This document shows, in pieces, positions 54,721 to 62,853 of a stretch of 64,000 bases of DNA; within the stretch, counting starts at the first letter, position 1, and each line of letters opens with the position of its first letter. Source of the stretch: Actinomycetota bacterium (GTDB lineage: Bacteria > Actinomycetota > Actinomycetes > Actinomycetales > Dermatophilaceae); contig JAIUOP010000007.1 of the NCBI GenBank assembly GCA_020161815.1, forward strand, positions 55,991 to 119,990. Reading direction: 5' to 3'. Below the pieces are notes generated by a model. The model did no database searches. It was given only the letters and a program-made list of their open reading frames with translations, and was not told where the DNA came from. Made by a program: the position numbers and the translations under genes.

Positions 54721-54842
54721 CGGAAGACGATCAGCCCTGCTTCACGGTGCTGGAGCTTCCGGACCGTGAGGCCGCCGTCGGGTGGGCCGCGAAGATCGCC
54801 ACCTCGTGTCGGTGCCCCCAGGAGTTGCGGGAGTTCATGTAG
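54721..54842 (+). pseudogene. YCII-related (DGPF) domain remnant
   Basis: An in-frame piece reading FTVLELPDREAAVGWAAKIA followed by CRCPQELREFM resembles the C-terminal part of YCII/DGPF-domain proteins. It has no start of its own and no N-terminal half. It starts right after the GT2 stop, which suggests insertion or deletion at the edge of the cluster. Confidence 0.5.
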
Positions 54843-54914
54843 GACCCGATCTCCTGAGGACGACGCGCGCAGCAACGCGCTGGCCCGACCAAGATCCGGA
54901 GATCCAGGCGACAA

Positions 54915-55571
54915 CTAGCCGGTCAATCGTCCGGACAGAAGCGCCACGCCAGCTCCCTCGAGGTCGGCGAGCGCGACCCGTCGACCGGTGAGCGCCAACA
55001 GAATCGCCTCGGCCGGACCCACGACGGGTGCGCCCTCGCCGAACCGGAATGGACCCTCACCCTCGTCCGTGTCAGTGGCCAGGAGCGCCAGCCCCTCGAG
55101 CCGCCGCCGCGGGGTGAAGGCCCGCTCTGCGCCGGGCGAGGTGACGACGGTGAGGGCCTCGCGAAGGTCGCTCGCGGCATACGCATGGGTGAGGCCGAGC
55201 GGACGACGGATGTCCTGCGAGTGCACGATGACGTCGACGAGCTGGAAGGAGGCCGTCCCGCCCGGCGGGACGAAGCGCCGGTGCGCGCGCTCGCGCAGGG
55301 TCGCCGCCACCTGGTCGCCGAGGCGACGGGCCGTGCCTCGGGCGAGTGCATCGTTGGCGCGGTCGAAGTCGCCCCTGGCCTTCACCATGGCCAGGGCGAA
55401 CGCGGGCAGCGAGACGGTGAGGGGCACCACGAGGTGTGCCGCGACGTCCCGGACGGTCCAGGCACCGCACAGGCTCGGGTGCTCCCACTGCTCGGGGGTC
55501 AGCGTGTCGAGGAGGTCTGCGGCCTGGCGGCGCAGGTCGGCGGTGCGGGCGAAGGCCTCGAAGGGTTCCAC
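54915..55571 (-). CDS. Maleylpyruvate isomerase N-terminal (DinB-like) family protein
   Basis: The 218-residue protein has the mycothiol-dependent maleylpyruvate isomerase N-domain pattern: LLDTLTPEQWEHPSLCGAWTVRDVAAHL with the conserved His, and a second His in DVIVHSQDIRRPLG, the metal ligands of the DinB fold. It may be a mycothiol-dependent transferase. GTG 55571 is seven bases after TACGCT, so it is probably leaderless. The open frame extends to 56078 but that part is spurious. Confidence 0.85.
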   Translation of the reverse strand: MEPFEAFARTADLRRQAADLLDTLTPEQWEHPSLCGAWTVRDVAAHLVVPLTVSLPAFALAMVKARGDFDRANDALARGTARRLGDQVAATLRERAHRRFVPPGGTASFQLVDVIVHSQDIRRPLGLTHAYAASDLREALTVVTSPGAERAFTPRRRLEGLALLATDTDEGEGPFRFGEGAPVVGPAEAILLALTGRRVALADLEGAGVALLSGRLTG

Positions 55572-55658
55572 GCTGGCGAGCGTAGGGGCTCGCAGGGGTG
55601 AAGGGCTCGCCCTCGCGGAAAGCCCCAAGGGGAGCCCTCGGCGAGGATCATGGCAGCC

Positions 55659-56279
55659 ATGACCGCACCCATGCTGCCCCAGCCCACCCAGGGTGACGTC
55701 CTCGAGCTGATCCTCGCGGACCATGGCACCTTCGAGGACCTGCTCCGCGAGTGCCGCCGCACCGACCGGGACCGGGCCGCGGCCCGCACCACCCTGGCCG
55801 AGCTGCTCGTCGCCCACGCCGAGGCCGAGGAGAGCGAGGTCTACCCGACCCTGCGCGCGAAGCGCGCCATCGGCGCCGAGAAGGAGGAGCACGGCGAGAA
55901 GGAGCACGCCGAGATCCTCGAGGCGCTCCTCGCCTTCCTCGACGCCAAGGGCACCGGGACCAAGAAGTACGAGGAGGCGCTCGAGGAGCTGGCGAGGGTC
56001 GTCTCGCACCACAGCTCCGAGGAGGAGCTGTCGATCCTCAACCCGGCCCGGGACGATGTCTCCGTCGCCGTGCGCCACGAGCTGGGCAAGGCCTGGCTGA
56101 AGAAGCGCAACGCTCTGCTGGCCAAGGGGTGCGCCTCGCGGACACAGGTCTCGGCGCTGCTCGGCAAGGCCGTGGCGGACAAGGTCCTCCCCCCGGCCAA
56201 GGTGCGGGCCGAGGCCGACGCGATCAAGGAGGCCGCCAAGACCAAGGCCGAGAAGCTCGAGGAGGAAGCCACCTCCTGA
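55659..56279 (+). CDS. Hemerythrin HHE domain protein
   Basis: The roughly 206-residue protein has a four-helix HHE-type cation-binding domain: LADHGTFEDLL, HAEAEESEVYPTL, EEHGEKEHAEILEAL and HHSSEEELSIL supply the His/Glu ligands for a di-iron site. A C-terminal Lys/Ala/Glu-rich helix follows. It may sense or store O2, NO or iron. ATG 55659 has GATCAT seven bases upstream; ATG 55650 (three residues longer) is an alternative. Confidence 0.87.
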   Translation: MTAPMLPQPTQGDVLELILADHGTFEDLLRECRRTDRDRAAARTTLAELLVAHAEAEESEVYPTLRAKRAIGAEKEEHGEKEHAEILEALLAFLDAKGTGTKKYEEALEELARVVSHHSSEEELSILNPARDDVSVAVRHELGKAWLKKRNALLAKGCASRTQVSALLGKAVADKVLPPAKVRAEADAIKEAAKTKAEKLEEEATS

Positions 56280-56313
56280 GCACCGCTCCGGTCGCGGGTT
56301 TCCTCACACGCCA

Positions 56314-56359
56314 CGTCTAAGGTTTGTCGAAGGTTGCTCGTCTCGGCTACCTTGGCTGC
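56314..56359 (+). promoter_or_regulatory. Promoter of SDR gene with direct-repeat operator
   Basis: TTGTCG (56324-56329), 18 bp, TACCTT (56348-56353), then six bases to ATG 56360, so the transcript is leaderless. The minus strand over 56314-56331 reads TTCGACAAACCTTAGACG, two TTNGAC units with an 11-bp period. The same motif is at 15105-15122 and 57781-57798. The operator covers the -35. Confidence 0.7.
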
Positions 56360-57316
56360 ATGACCGTTGCCCACCGCCTGGGCGGACTTGTCGATCGCGC
56401 CCTGGACGTCGCCGTCGCACCGGGCTACACCCGGGTCGGGCTGGCCGTCCGTCGGCAGCTCCCCGACTGGCCCGCGGACCCACCTCGCATGGATGGCGCG
56501 CACGTCATCGTGACGGGCGCCTCGAGCGGCCTGGGCGCGACAACCGCGGCCGGCCTGGCGGACCTCGGCGCCCACGTCCACCTCGTGGTCCGGGACCCCG
56601 ACAAGGGTCGAGCGGTCGCCGCCGACCTGGGCATCGAGGAGGTCAGCACCACGTGGAGGTGCGACGTGTCCGACCTCGACGACGTCGAGCGCCTCGCCCG
56701 GGAGCTCCTCTCCTCCGGGGTGCGCATCTCCGGGGTGGTCCACAACGCCGGCTCGATGCCACCGGTGCGCACCGAGTCAGCCCAGGGGCGCGAGCTGACC
56801 ATGGCCCTGCACGTCCTGGGCCCCGTGCTGCTCACCGAGCTCCTGCTGCCGGCCCTGGACACGGCGCGGATCGTGCTCGTCACCTCCGGCGGCATGTACG
56901 CCCAGCGCCTGCGCGCCGACGACCCGGACTACCACCGGGGGACCTACAGCCCGACCACGGCATACGCCCGCAGCAAGCGCGCGCAGATCGAGCTGCTCCC
57001 CCGGTTGCAGGCCCGGTGGGGCGCCCGGGGCCACGTCGTCGGCGCGACCCATCCCGGGTGGGCCGACACCCCCGGCGTCGCCGACTCCCTGCCCACCTTC
57101 CGCCGGGTCGTCGGCCCGCTGCTGCGCGACGCGGAGGCCGGCGCCGACACGACGACCTGGTTCACGGCCACCCGGCCGGACCCCGAGGGAGGCCGGCTCT
57201 GGCACGACCGGCGCCCCCGGCCCACGACCTGGCTCGGCCGCAATGCCGCCTCCGAGCAGGATCGGGCGCGGCTGTGGGACTGGGTCGTCGAGCAGGCGCT
57301 GGCCGGTCGCTCGTGA
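56360..57316 (+). CDS. SDR family oxidoreductase (DHRS12-like)
   Basis: The 318-residue protein has an N-terminal 45-residue extension, then VTGASSGLGATTA, HNAGSM, TSGGMYAQ and catalytic YARSK. The extension and length fit the DHRS12/FabG-unlike subgroup. It is controlled by a direct-repeat operator shared with the TspO/DUF2177 promoter, suggesting a light or oxidative stress regulon. The stop overlaps the GTG of the PPOX gene (GTGA). Confidence 0.87.
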   Translation: MTVAHRLGGLVDRALDVAVAPGYTRVGLAVRRQLPDWPADPPRMDGAHVIVTGASSGLGATTAAGLADLGAHVHLVVRDPDKGRAVAADLGIEEVSTTWRCDVSDLDDVERLARELLSSGVRISGVVHNAGSMPPVRTESAQGRELTMALHVLGPVLLTELLLPALDTARIVLVTSGGMYAQRLRADDPDYHRGTYSPTTAYARSKRAQIELLPRLQARWGARGHVVGATHPGWADTPGVADSLPTFRRVVGPLLRDAEAGADTTTWFTATRPDPEGGRLWHDRRPRPTTWLGRNAASEQDRARLWDWVVEQALAGRS

Positions 57317-57723
57317 CCCGCCGCTACCGCATGGACCCCTCCGATCCGCGGCTGGCGCCCTTCTGGGCCACCCGACGCCTCGGCACCCTCACCACGCTCC
57401 GGCCCGACGGGTCGCCGCACACCGTGCCGGTGGCACCCGTCGTCGACCTGTCCTCCGGCAGCCCGGTCGTACGCGTGCTCACCTCCGCGAGGTCGCGCAA
57501 GGCGCGCAACGTCAGCGCCGCCGGCGGCGCGGCCCGCGTGTCGATCTGCGAGGTCGAGGGCCGCCACTGGGTCACCGTGGAAGGACGGGCCCGCGTGGTC
57601 ACCGACCCGAGTGCCGTCGCCGCCGCCGAGCAGGCGTATGCCGTCCGCTTCCGTCCGCCGCGCGCCAACCCCGAGCGCGTGGTCATCGTCGTCGAGGTCG
57701 ACCGCGTGATGGGGACCCTCTGA
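57313..57723 (+). CDS. PPOX class F420-dependent oxidoreductase-like protein
   Basis: The 136-residue split-barrel protein has FWATRRLGTLTTLRPDGSPHTVPVAP, ARSRKARNV and the mid-protein WVTVEGRARVV, typical of small F420- or FMN-binding PPOX proteins of actinobacteria. It probably reduces a small cofactor-like substrate. GTG 57313 overlaps the SDR stop, so both share the operator-controlled promoter. Confidence 0.85.
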   Translation: MTRRYRMDPSDPRLAPFWATRRLGTLTTLRPDGSPHTVPVAPVVDLSSGSPVVRVLTSARSRKARNVSAAGGAARVSICEVEGRHWVTVEGRARVVTDPSAVAAAEQAYAVRFRPPRANPERVVIVVEVDRVMGTL

Positions 57724-57780
57724 TCCTCCCGACAGCTTCGCCGACCCGAAAGCCCCCACACCGCCACCGGGGCCGGTACG

Positions 57781-57798
57781 TTAGACAAACCTTAGACA
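57781..57798 (+). promoter_or_regulatory. Direct-repeat operator before the second PPOX gene
   Basis: TTAGACAAACCTTAGACA has two TTAGACA units with an 11-bp period, matching the sites at 15105-15122 and 56314-56331. A possible -10, TACGTT (57777-57782), overlaps its left edge; GGAGG (57805-57809) follows for ATG 57815. Confidence 0.65.
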
Positions 57799-57814
57799 TT
57801 TGATGGAGGCCGAG

Positions 57815-58315
57815 ATGAGCACCGAGCACGAGACCACCCAGGACGACCACCGCGCCACGATCGCGGAGGTCATGCGCGACACGCGCATCGCGATCCTCAC
57901 CTACACCGACGGCGAAGGGCGGCTGGTCTCCACGCCGATGGGCACCCAGGACTTCGAGGACCCCTCGACCGTCTGGTTCATCACCGAGGCCGACAGCGAC
58001 AAGGTCGCCGCGATCACCGCCGACCCGCGCGTCAACGTCGCCTACTCCAGCGACAAGGGCTGGGTCTCGCTCTCCGGGACCGCGACCCTCAACACCGACA
58101 AGGCCAAGCTCGAGGAGCTCTGGGACCCCTCCGCCTCGATGTTCATGAAGGGTGGACCCGAGGACCCGAACAGTGCCCTCCTCGAGGTCACCGGCGACTC
58201 GGCCCAGCTCTGGGAGTCACCCGGCAGCGTCGGTTTCCTCGTTGCCATGGCCAAGTCCTTCCTCGGCAAGGAGGACCCGGCCAAGGACGAGGACGCCCCC
58301 ATCGTCGAGCTCTGA
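57815..58315 (+). CDS. Pyridoxamine 5'-phosphate oxidase family (general stress protein 26-like)
   Basis: The 166-residue protein has a split-barrel flavin/F420-binding fold: IAEVMRDTRIAILTYTDGEG, STVWFITEADSDKVAAI, VNVAYSSDKGWVSLSG. This is the GSP26-type branch, often stress-induced. ATG 57815 is set by GGAGG five bases upstream; the upstream in-frame TTG 57800 and ATG 57803 are less likely. It has its own copy of the direct-repeat operator. Confidence 0.88.
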   Translation: MSTEHETTQDDHRATIAEVMRDTRIAILTYTDGEGRLVSTPMGTQDFEDPSTVWFITEADSDKVAAITADPRVNVAYSSDKGWVSLSGTATLNTDKAKLEELWDPSASMFMKGGPEDPNSALLEVTGDSAQLWESPGSVGFLVAMAKSFLGKEDPAKDEDAPIVEL

Positions 58316-58389
58316 GCCCCTCGGCACCCCTCTCCTGGGCCGGCGACGACCCGACTCCCTCGACCGCCCTCCCTGCACGAAGGAGAACC

Positions 58390-59181
58390 ATGACCACCAG
58401 AGCCACCTCGGACGACGAGTACGCGATCCGCGTCCTCGCGGTCACCGCTGCCGAGTTCGACCGCGTCCGCAAGGCCCTCAGCCGGGACGACGAGCCCGGC
58501 CCCGACGAGATCGCCCGCGCAGTGGGCGGCGAGGAGAGCGAGACGGGCCTCGTCGCCGGCCTGGCCAAGGTCGCGAGCAAGGCCAGCCGGCTGGTCGTCG
58601 GGAGCGTGCACCCACGGCACGAGGACTGGGACGAGGCCGACGTGGACACCCGCATCGACTGGTGGGTGGATCGCGTCGGCACGGCGGCGGCGGCACTGGC
58701 CGCCGTGCCCAGCGCGGGCGGTGTCGTGACGGGGGCCCTGGCCCTCGATGACCTGCTGGGCGCGGCCGGGCAGCTCCTCGTGGTCAACGCCGTCGGTCGC
58801 GAGCTGGGCGTCACCGACCGCACGGCCCTGGTGCAGACCAGTGCTCGCATCGTCCTTGGTCGGGAGATCACGCGTGAGGAGATCGAGAGCGTCATCGGTC
58901 CGGGCGAGCCGCGCCCGGTCGCCGCGCCCCTGCCGGAGCCGGCGGACGAGCCTGACGTGACGATGTTCGGCCGCTTGGGGTCCACCGGCCGGCTCATCTG
59001 GAGGGTGGCGACGCAGGTGCGCGAGCTTCGCGGAGACCTCAACGAGCGGCCGCAGGGCGGCGTCGTCGTGCGCGCCCTGTCCCGGATCCCCGTTGTCGGT
59101 GCGGCGGGCGGCTTCCTCGCGGAGCGGTCCGGCGTCAAGCAAGCCGCCGCCGAAGCGCGCGCCGCCTTCGCGCACCCATGA
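58390..59181 (+). CDS. Hypothetical protein, possibly EcsC-like
   Basis: The 263-residue protein has a strong ribosome site (GAAGGAG) before the ATG. The centre (GTAAAALAAVPSAGGVVTGALALDDLL) is Gly/Ala-rich and amphipathic, reminiscent of EcsC-family proteins, followed by LVVNAVGRELGVTD. The N-terminus is charged. I cannot assign a role. It ends just before palindrome copy 3, convergent with TetR. Confidence 0.6.
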   Translation: MTTRATSDDEYAIRVLAVTAAEFDRVRKALSRDDEPGPDEIARAVGGEESETGLVAGLAKVASKASRLVVGSVHPRHEDWDEADVDTRIDWWVDRVGTAAAALAAVPSAGGVVTGALALDDLLGAAGQLLVVNAVGRELGVTDRTALVQTSARIVLGREITREEIESVIGPGEPRPVAAPLPEPADEPDVTMFGRLGSTGRLIWRVATQVRELRGDLNERPQGGVVVRALSRIPVVGAAGGFLAERSGVKQAAAEARAAFAHP

Positions 59182-59187
59182 CATCCA

Positions 59188-59240
59188 CCGATTCGAGGTA
59201 AAACCGCCGCAGCTCGTGGGGCGGTAATACCTCGAATCAG
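59188..59240. repeat. Palindromic repeat, copy 3 (chimeric halves)
   Basis: The left half carries GATTCGAGGTAAAACCGCC as in copy 1; the right half is the complement of the GGTATTACC form seen in copy 2, so the stem has mismatches. Outer ATCCACC (59183-59189) and GGTGGAT extend the dyad. It separates convergent genes, and the TetR stop lies in the right arm. Confidence 0.75.
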
Positions 59241-59809
59241 AGGTGGATCGCGGCGAGGACGAAGGCGCGCGTCCGGCGCCGCACGGTGCGGACCGCCTGG
59301 CCGCGCGCGACCTGGGCCGCCGCCGCCACCACCACCCCGGCCACGAGCTCGGCGACCGGGCCCGGCGAGGAGACCCCGTGCTCCTCGAGCGCCGCGACCA
59401 GGGGGGCCGCGAGTCCGTGGTGGAGCTCGGCCACGGCCGCGCGACAGGCGTCGGGAAGGTCGGCCGCGGCATACGCACTCATGGGCTCGTGCCCGGCGAC
59501 GGCGGCGTCGAGCGCGCTGTCCACCCAGGCCGCGACCCGCTCGGCGGGGGTGGTGGCCCGTGCCTGGCCGCGGTCCACGAGCACCCTCGTCCGACGGAAG
59601 GCCTCCTCCACGCCCGCCGCGACGAGGGCGTCGGTCGAGGAGAAGTACTGGTAGACGCTGCTGCGCGCGAGCCCGGCCGCGGAGGCCACCGCCGCGGGGG
59701 TGACGCCCGCGATCCCCTCCCGTCCGAGCAGGTCCACGGCGGCGTCGACGATGGCGGCCCGGCGCTGGGCGCTGTGCTCGGCCACCGTGGGGGCGTCGAT
59801 CCTGGGCAT
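59237..59809 (-). CDS. TetR family transcriptional regulator
   Basis: The 190-residue protein has a TetR HTH: RAAIVDAAVDLLGREGIAGVTPAAVASAAGL then SVYQYFSSTDALVAA, and a helical ligand-binding C-terminus. It is divergent from the MFS exporter, and two inverted-repeat operators lie in the spacer. ATG 59809 has GATGAT six bases upstream, so the transcript is probably leaderless. A drug- or lipid-responsive repressor is likely. Confidence 0.9.
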   Translation of the reverse strand: MPRIDAPTVAEHSAQRRAAIVDAAVDLLGREGIAGVTPAAVASAAGLARSSVYQYFSSTDALVAAGVEEAFRRTRVLVDRGQARATTPAERVAAWVDSALDAAVAGHEPMSAYAAADLPDACRAAVAELHHGLAAPLVAALEEHGVSSPGPVAELVAGVVVAAAAQVARGQAVRTVRRRTRAFVLAAIHL

Positions 59810-59841
59810 GGCGCCATCATCCCAGAACGTCGAGATTTTAT

Positions 59842-59886
59842 CGACAGCTATGTCGGCTTGTTTGCTGACACTTGTGTCGGTAACAT
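59842..59886. promoter_or_regulatory. TetR operators and MFS promoter
   Basis: Operator 1 is CGACA-gcta-TGTCG (59842-59855). Operator 2 is TGACA-cttg-TGTCG (59866-59879), centres 24 bp apart. The MFS promoter has TTGTTT (59858-59863), exactly 17 bp, TAACAT (59881-59886), and seven bases to GTG 59894. Operator 2 fills the spacer, which would block polymerase. Confidence 0.75.
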
Positions 59887-59893
59887 CGAGTCC

Positions 59894-61501
59894 GTGACCG
59901 ATCTGACGACCGACACCCCCACTGGCATGACCCGGGCCCGCTGGGCCGCACTGCTGACCCTCGGCTTCGGGGTGAGCCTGGTCATCATGGACGCGACGAT
60001 CGTCAACGTCGCCCTTCCCGTCGTCCTCGAGGAGCTCGAGCTCACCGCCGCCGACGCGCAATGGCTCAACGCGGCATACGCGCTCGTCTTCGGCGCCTTC
60101 CTGCTCACCGTGGGTCGGATCGGCGATGTCCACGGGAGGCGACGGGTCTTCCTCGTCGGCATGGTCGTCTTCATGGGCGCCTCGGTCGTGGCCGGCCTGG
60201 CCCAGAACGGCCCGATGCTCATCGGCGCCCGCTTCGTCCAGGGCCTGGGGGCGGCGATGATCGTGCCGAGCACGCTCTCGACGCTCAATGCGACCTTCCA
60301 CGGCCGGCAGCGAGCGATCGCCTTCGCCGTCTGGGGATCGGCGATCGGCGGCATGGCCGCGATCGGCCCGCTCGTCGGTGGCTGGTTGACCACCGATGTG
60401 TCGTGGCGCTGGGCCTTCTGGCTCAACATCCCGGTCGGCCTGCTCGTCGTCGTCGGCATCCTCAAGGCGCTCCCCGAGACCCGCGATGCCGGGGCCCACG
60501 AGCTGCGTGACTGGGGTGGGGTCGCGCTGTCTGCGGTCGGCATGGCCGCCCTCGTCTTCGCCCTCATCGAGTCCGAGTGGTACGGCTGGTGGCGGCAGGA
60601 GGACGGGTCGCTCTCGCCGGTGCCGATCGCGCTCGTCGCCGGACTCGTGCTGCTCCTCGGCTTCGTCCAGCTCGAGCGCACGCGCGCTGCAGCGGGCAAG
60701 GATGTCCTGGTCGACCTGGGACTGTTCCGGATCCGCTCCTTCCGCAATGGCGCCATCGCCGCACTCATCGTCTCCTTCGGCGAGTTCGGCCTCCTCTTCA
60801 CCCTGCCGCTGCTGCTCCAGGGGACGCTTGGTTACTCGGCGCTGGGCACCGGTGCGGTGATCCTCGTCCTGGCCCTGGGCACCTTCCTCGCCTCGGGTGT
60901 GCTGCCGCAGCTGTCCAAGCGCGTTGCCCAGCGCGAGATCGTGCGGCTCGGGCTGGCCTTGGAGGCGATCGCGATCGGCGGTCTCGCGCTGTCGCTGTCG
61001 CTGACGGTGCCGACCTGGCTCATTGCCCTGTGGCTCTTCGTCTACGGCTTCGGTGTCGGGTTCGCCACGGCCCAGCTCACCTCCCTGTTGCTCGCCGACG
61101 TGCCGGTCGAGGAGAGCGGTCAGGCCTCGGGCCTGCAGTCGAGCGTGCGGCAGCTCGGGTCGGCCCTCGGCGTGGCCCTGCTGGGCGGCTTCCTCCTCGC
61201 GCAGCTCGGGCGCGCCACCCGGGACAACCTCGCCGCTCTCGGTATGCCGTCCGCGGCCTCCGAGGGCATCGTCACCGCCGTCCGCGAGTCCGCCGGCATC
61301 GCGATCGCCGGGTTGCAGGCACAGCCGGGCGGTGCAGCCGTGGCCCGCGCGGCGGGTGAGGCGATGATCGAGGCGAGTCGGTGGACGACCGGGCTGGCCG
61401 CCCTGGCCCTGGTCGGCGGCCTGGCCACCACGATCGCCCTGCCGCGCTCCCCCTCCCCGTCCCGCTCCCCCTCCCCGTCTCCCTCCTCCGATTCGAGGTA
61501 A
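59894..61501 (+). CDS. MFS transporter, DHA2 (EmrB/QacA) family
   Basis: The 535-residue protein has about 14 hydrophobic segments, motif A-like GRIGDVHGRRRVF after the second, and WRWAFWLNIPVG after the fifth, as in drug/H+ antiporter-2 exporters. It is controlled by the adjacent TetR. The C-terminal tail is Pro/Ser-rich (RSPSPSRSPSPSPSS) and ends with DSR encoded by palindrome copy 4, whose left arm provides the TAA stop. The tail is probably cytoplasmic and dispensable. Confidence 0.92.
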   Translation: MTDLTTDTPTGMTRARWAALLTLGFGVSLVIMDATIVNVALPVVLEELELTAADAQWLNAAYALVFGAFLLTVGRIGDVHGRRRVFLVGMVVFMGASVVAGLAQNGPMLIGARFVQGLGAAMIVPSTLSTLNATFHGRQRAIAFAVWGSAIGGMAAIGPLVGGWLTTDVSWRWAFWLNIPVGLLVVVGILKALPETRDAGAHELRDWGGVALSAVGMAALVFALIESEWYGWWRQEDGSLSPVPIALVAGLVLLLGFVQLERTRAAAGKDVLVDLGLFRIRSFRNGAIAALIVSFGEFGLLFTLPLLLQGTLGYSALGTGAVILVLALGTFLASGVLPQLSKRVAQREIVRLGLALEAIAIGGLALSLSLTVPTWLIALWLFVYGFGVGFATAQLTSLLLADVPVEESGQASGLQSSVRQLGSALGVALLGGFLLAQLGRATRDNLAALGMPSAASEGIVTAVRESAGIAIAGLQAQPGGAAVARAAGEAMIEASRWTTGLAALALVGGLATTIALPRSPSPSRSPSPSPSSDSR

Positions 61502-61540
61502 TACCGCCGCAACTTCTACGGCGGTAATACCTCGAATCGG
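61488..61540. repeat. Palindromic repeat, copy 4
   Basis: Arms 61488-61508 and 61520-61540 pair with one mismatch (GGTAATACC on both strands), continuing to CCGCCG/CGGCGG around a short loop. It supplies the stop of the MFS gene and lies before a same-strand gene. Confidence 0.82.
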
Positions 61541-61573
61541 GCAGGCGAGAGCGTGATCGGGCAGGCTAGGGGG

Positions 61574-62326
61574 ATGGCCGAGACTGATCACCCGCGCATC
61601 ACGCCCCTGCCCGATGCGGACTGGCGCCGCGTGCTCTGCGTCGTCGCGCATCCCGATGACATGGAGTACGGCGCCTCCGCGGCCGTGGCGGCCTGGACCC
61701 GCCGCGGGATCGAGGTCAGCTACCTCCTGCTCACCAGCGGCGAGGCCGGGATGCAGGCCCCACCGGAGGAGGTCGGCCCGGCCAGGGCAGCCGAGCAGGA
61801 GCGGGCGTGCGCGACGGTCGGGGTCACCGACCTGCGGATCCTGGACCACCCCGACGGGATGCTCACCCCGTCGCTGGAGCTGCGACGCGACGTCGCCCGG
61901 GTCGTGCGCCAGGTGCAACCGGACGCGGTGGTGACGGCGAACTTCGACCTCGAGGCCTACGGCGGGCTCAACCAGGCGGACCATCGCGCGGCCGGCCTGG
62001 CCACGATCGACGCCGTGCGCGATGCCGACAACACCTGGGTCTTCCGCGAGCTCGCCGACGACGAGGGCCTGGCGAAGTGGCACACCCGGTGGATCCTCGT
62101 CGCCGGGCACCCGGAGGCGACCCACGCCGTGTCGGTCGACGCCCAGGCGGTGGCAGCGTCGGTGGCCTCGCTGGAGTGCCACGAGGCCTACCTCGCCGAC
62201 CTGCCCGGCCACCCCGTGCCGAGCGAGTTCATCCCGGAGATCCTGGCCCAGGGCGGGCGGGCAGCAGGTGCTGACCACGCCGTCCTCTTCCGCGGCTACG
62301 ACCTCGGGCCCGGTATGCGCGACTGA
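61574..62326 (+). CDS. PIG-L family deacetylase
   Basis: The 250-residue protein has VAHPDDMEYGAS and NQADHRAAG, the zinc-binding motifs of LmbE/PIG-L N-acetylglucosaminyl deacetylases, including the mycothiol pathway branch (MshB/Mca). It is shorter than MshB, so the substrate is open. The ATG follows GGGGG. Unlike the PIG-L at 52.7 kb, it stands alone. Confidence 0.88.
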   Translation: MAETDHPRITPLPDADWRRVLCVVAHPDDMEYGASAAVAAWTRRGIEVSYLLLTSGEAGMQAPPEEVGPARAAEQERACATVGVTDLRILDHPDGMLTPSLELRRDVARVVRQVQPDAVVTANFDLEAYGGLNQADHRAAGLATIDAVRDADNTWVFRELADDEGLAKWHTRWILVAGHPEATHAVSVDAQAVAASVASLECHEAYLADLPGHPVPSEFIPEILAQGGRAAGADHAVLFRGYDLGPGMRD

Positions 62327-62349
62327 GGCTTACGAGGGGAGCCGGCACA

Positions 62350-62370
62350 CGGCATACGGCATACGGCATG
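62350..62370. repeat. Near-triplicate of the genome-wide 8-mer
   Basis: CGGCATAC occurs at 62350-62357 and 62357-62364 sharing one base, followed by CGGCATG. It lies in the 53-bp gap before the DUF427 gene and is the only place where copies of the 8-mer touch. Confidence 0.8.
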
Positions 62371-62379
62371 CTCTGACCC

Positions 62380-62853
62380 ATGAGCGAGGCCACCGAGTCG
62401 GTGTGGGACTACCCGAGGCCGCCGGCGGTCCGGCGCGTGAGCCGCGAGGTGCGCGTGGTGCTCGGGGGCCAGGTCGTCGTCGAGACCGACGACATCGTCG
62501 AGGTGCTCGAGACCAGCCACCCGCCGACGCTCTATCTGCCGCGATCCGCCTTCGCGACAGGCGTTCTGGTGCCCGTCACCGGCTCGTCCTGGTGTGAGTT
62601 CAAGGGCAAGGCGTCGTATGCCGATGTCGTCGCGGGAGCGGTCACCGCCCCTCGGGCGGCGTGGTGGTATGCCGCACCGGCCGCGGGCTACGAGGCGCTC
62701 CGCGATCGGGTCTCGCTCTATCCGGGGCGGATGGACGAGTGCACGGTCGACGGCGAGCGGGTGACCGCGCAGCCGGGCGACTTCTACGGAGGGTGGATCA
62801 CGTCCCGCGTGACCGGGCCCTTCAAGGGAGCACCGGGGACCCTCGGATGGTGA
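62380..62853 (+). CDS. DUF427 domain protein
   Basis: The 157-residue beta-rich protein has ETSHPPTLYLPRSAF and SWCEFKGKASYADV, the DUF427 signature, and ends YGGWITSRVTGPFKG. The function is unknown. CATGCT lies seven bases before the ATG, right after the 8-mer array. The stop overlaps the DoxX gene. Confidence 0.9.
   Translation: MSEATESVWDYPRPPAVRRVSREVRVVLGGQVVVETDDIVEVLETSHPPTLYLPRSAFATGVLVPVTGSSWCEFKGKASYADVVAGAVTAPRAAWWYAAPAAGYEALRDRVSLYPGRMDECTVDGERVTAQPGDFYGGWITSRVTGPFKGAPGTLGW

Noticed and set aside
54915..56078. Extended 387-codon minus-strand frame beyond 55571
   Set aside because: The part above 55571 is antisense to the hemerythrin gene. The domain starts right after GTG 55571, which has a -10 box at leaderless distance.
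59237..62278. 1013-codon open frame on the minus strand through the MFS and PIG-L genes
   Set aside because: Only its first part (59237-59809) encodes TetR. The rest is antisense to two genes with clear motifs and is rich in Arg, Gly and His, as antisense frames of high-GC genes are.
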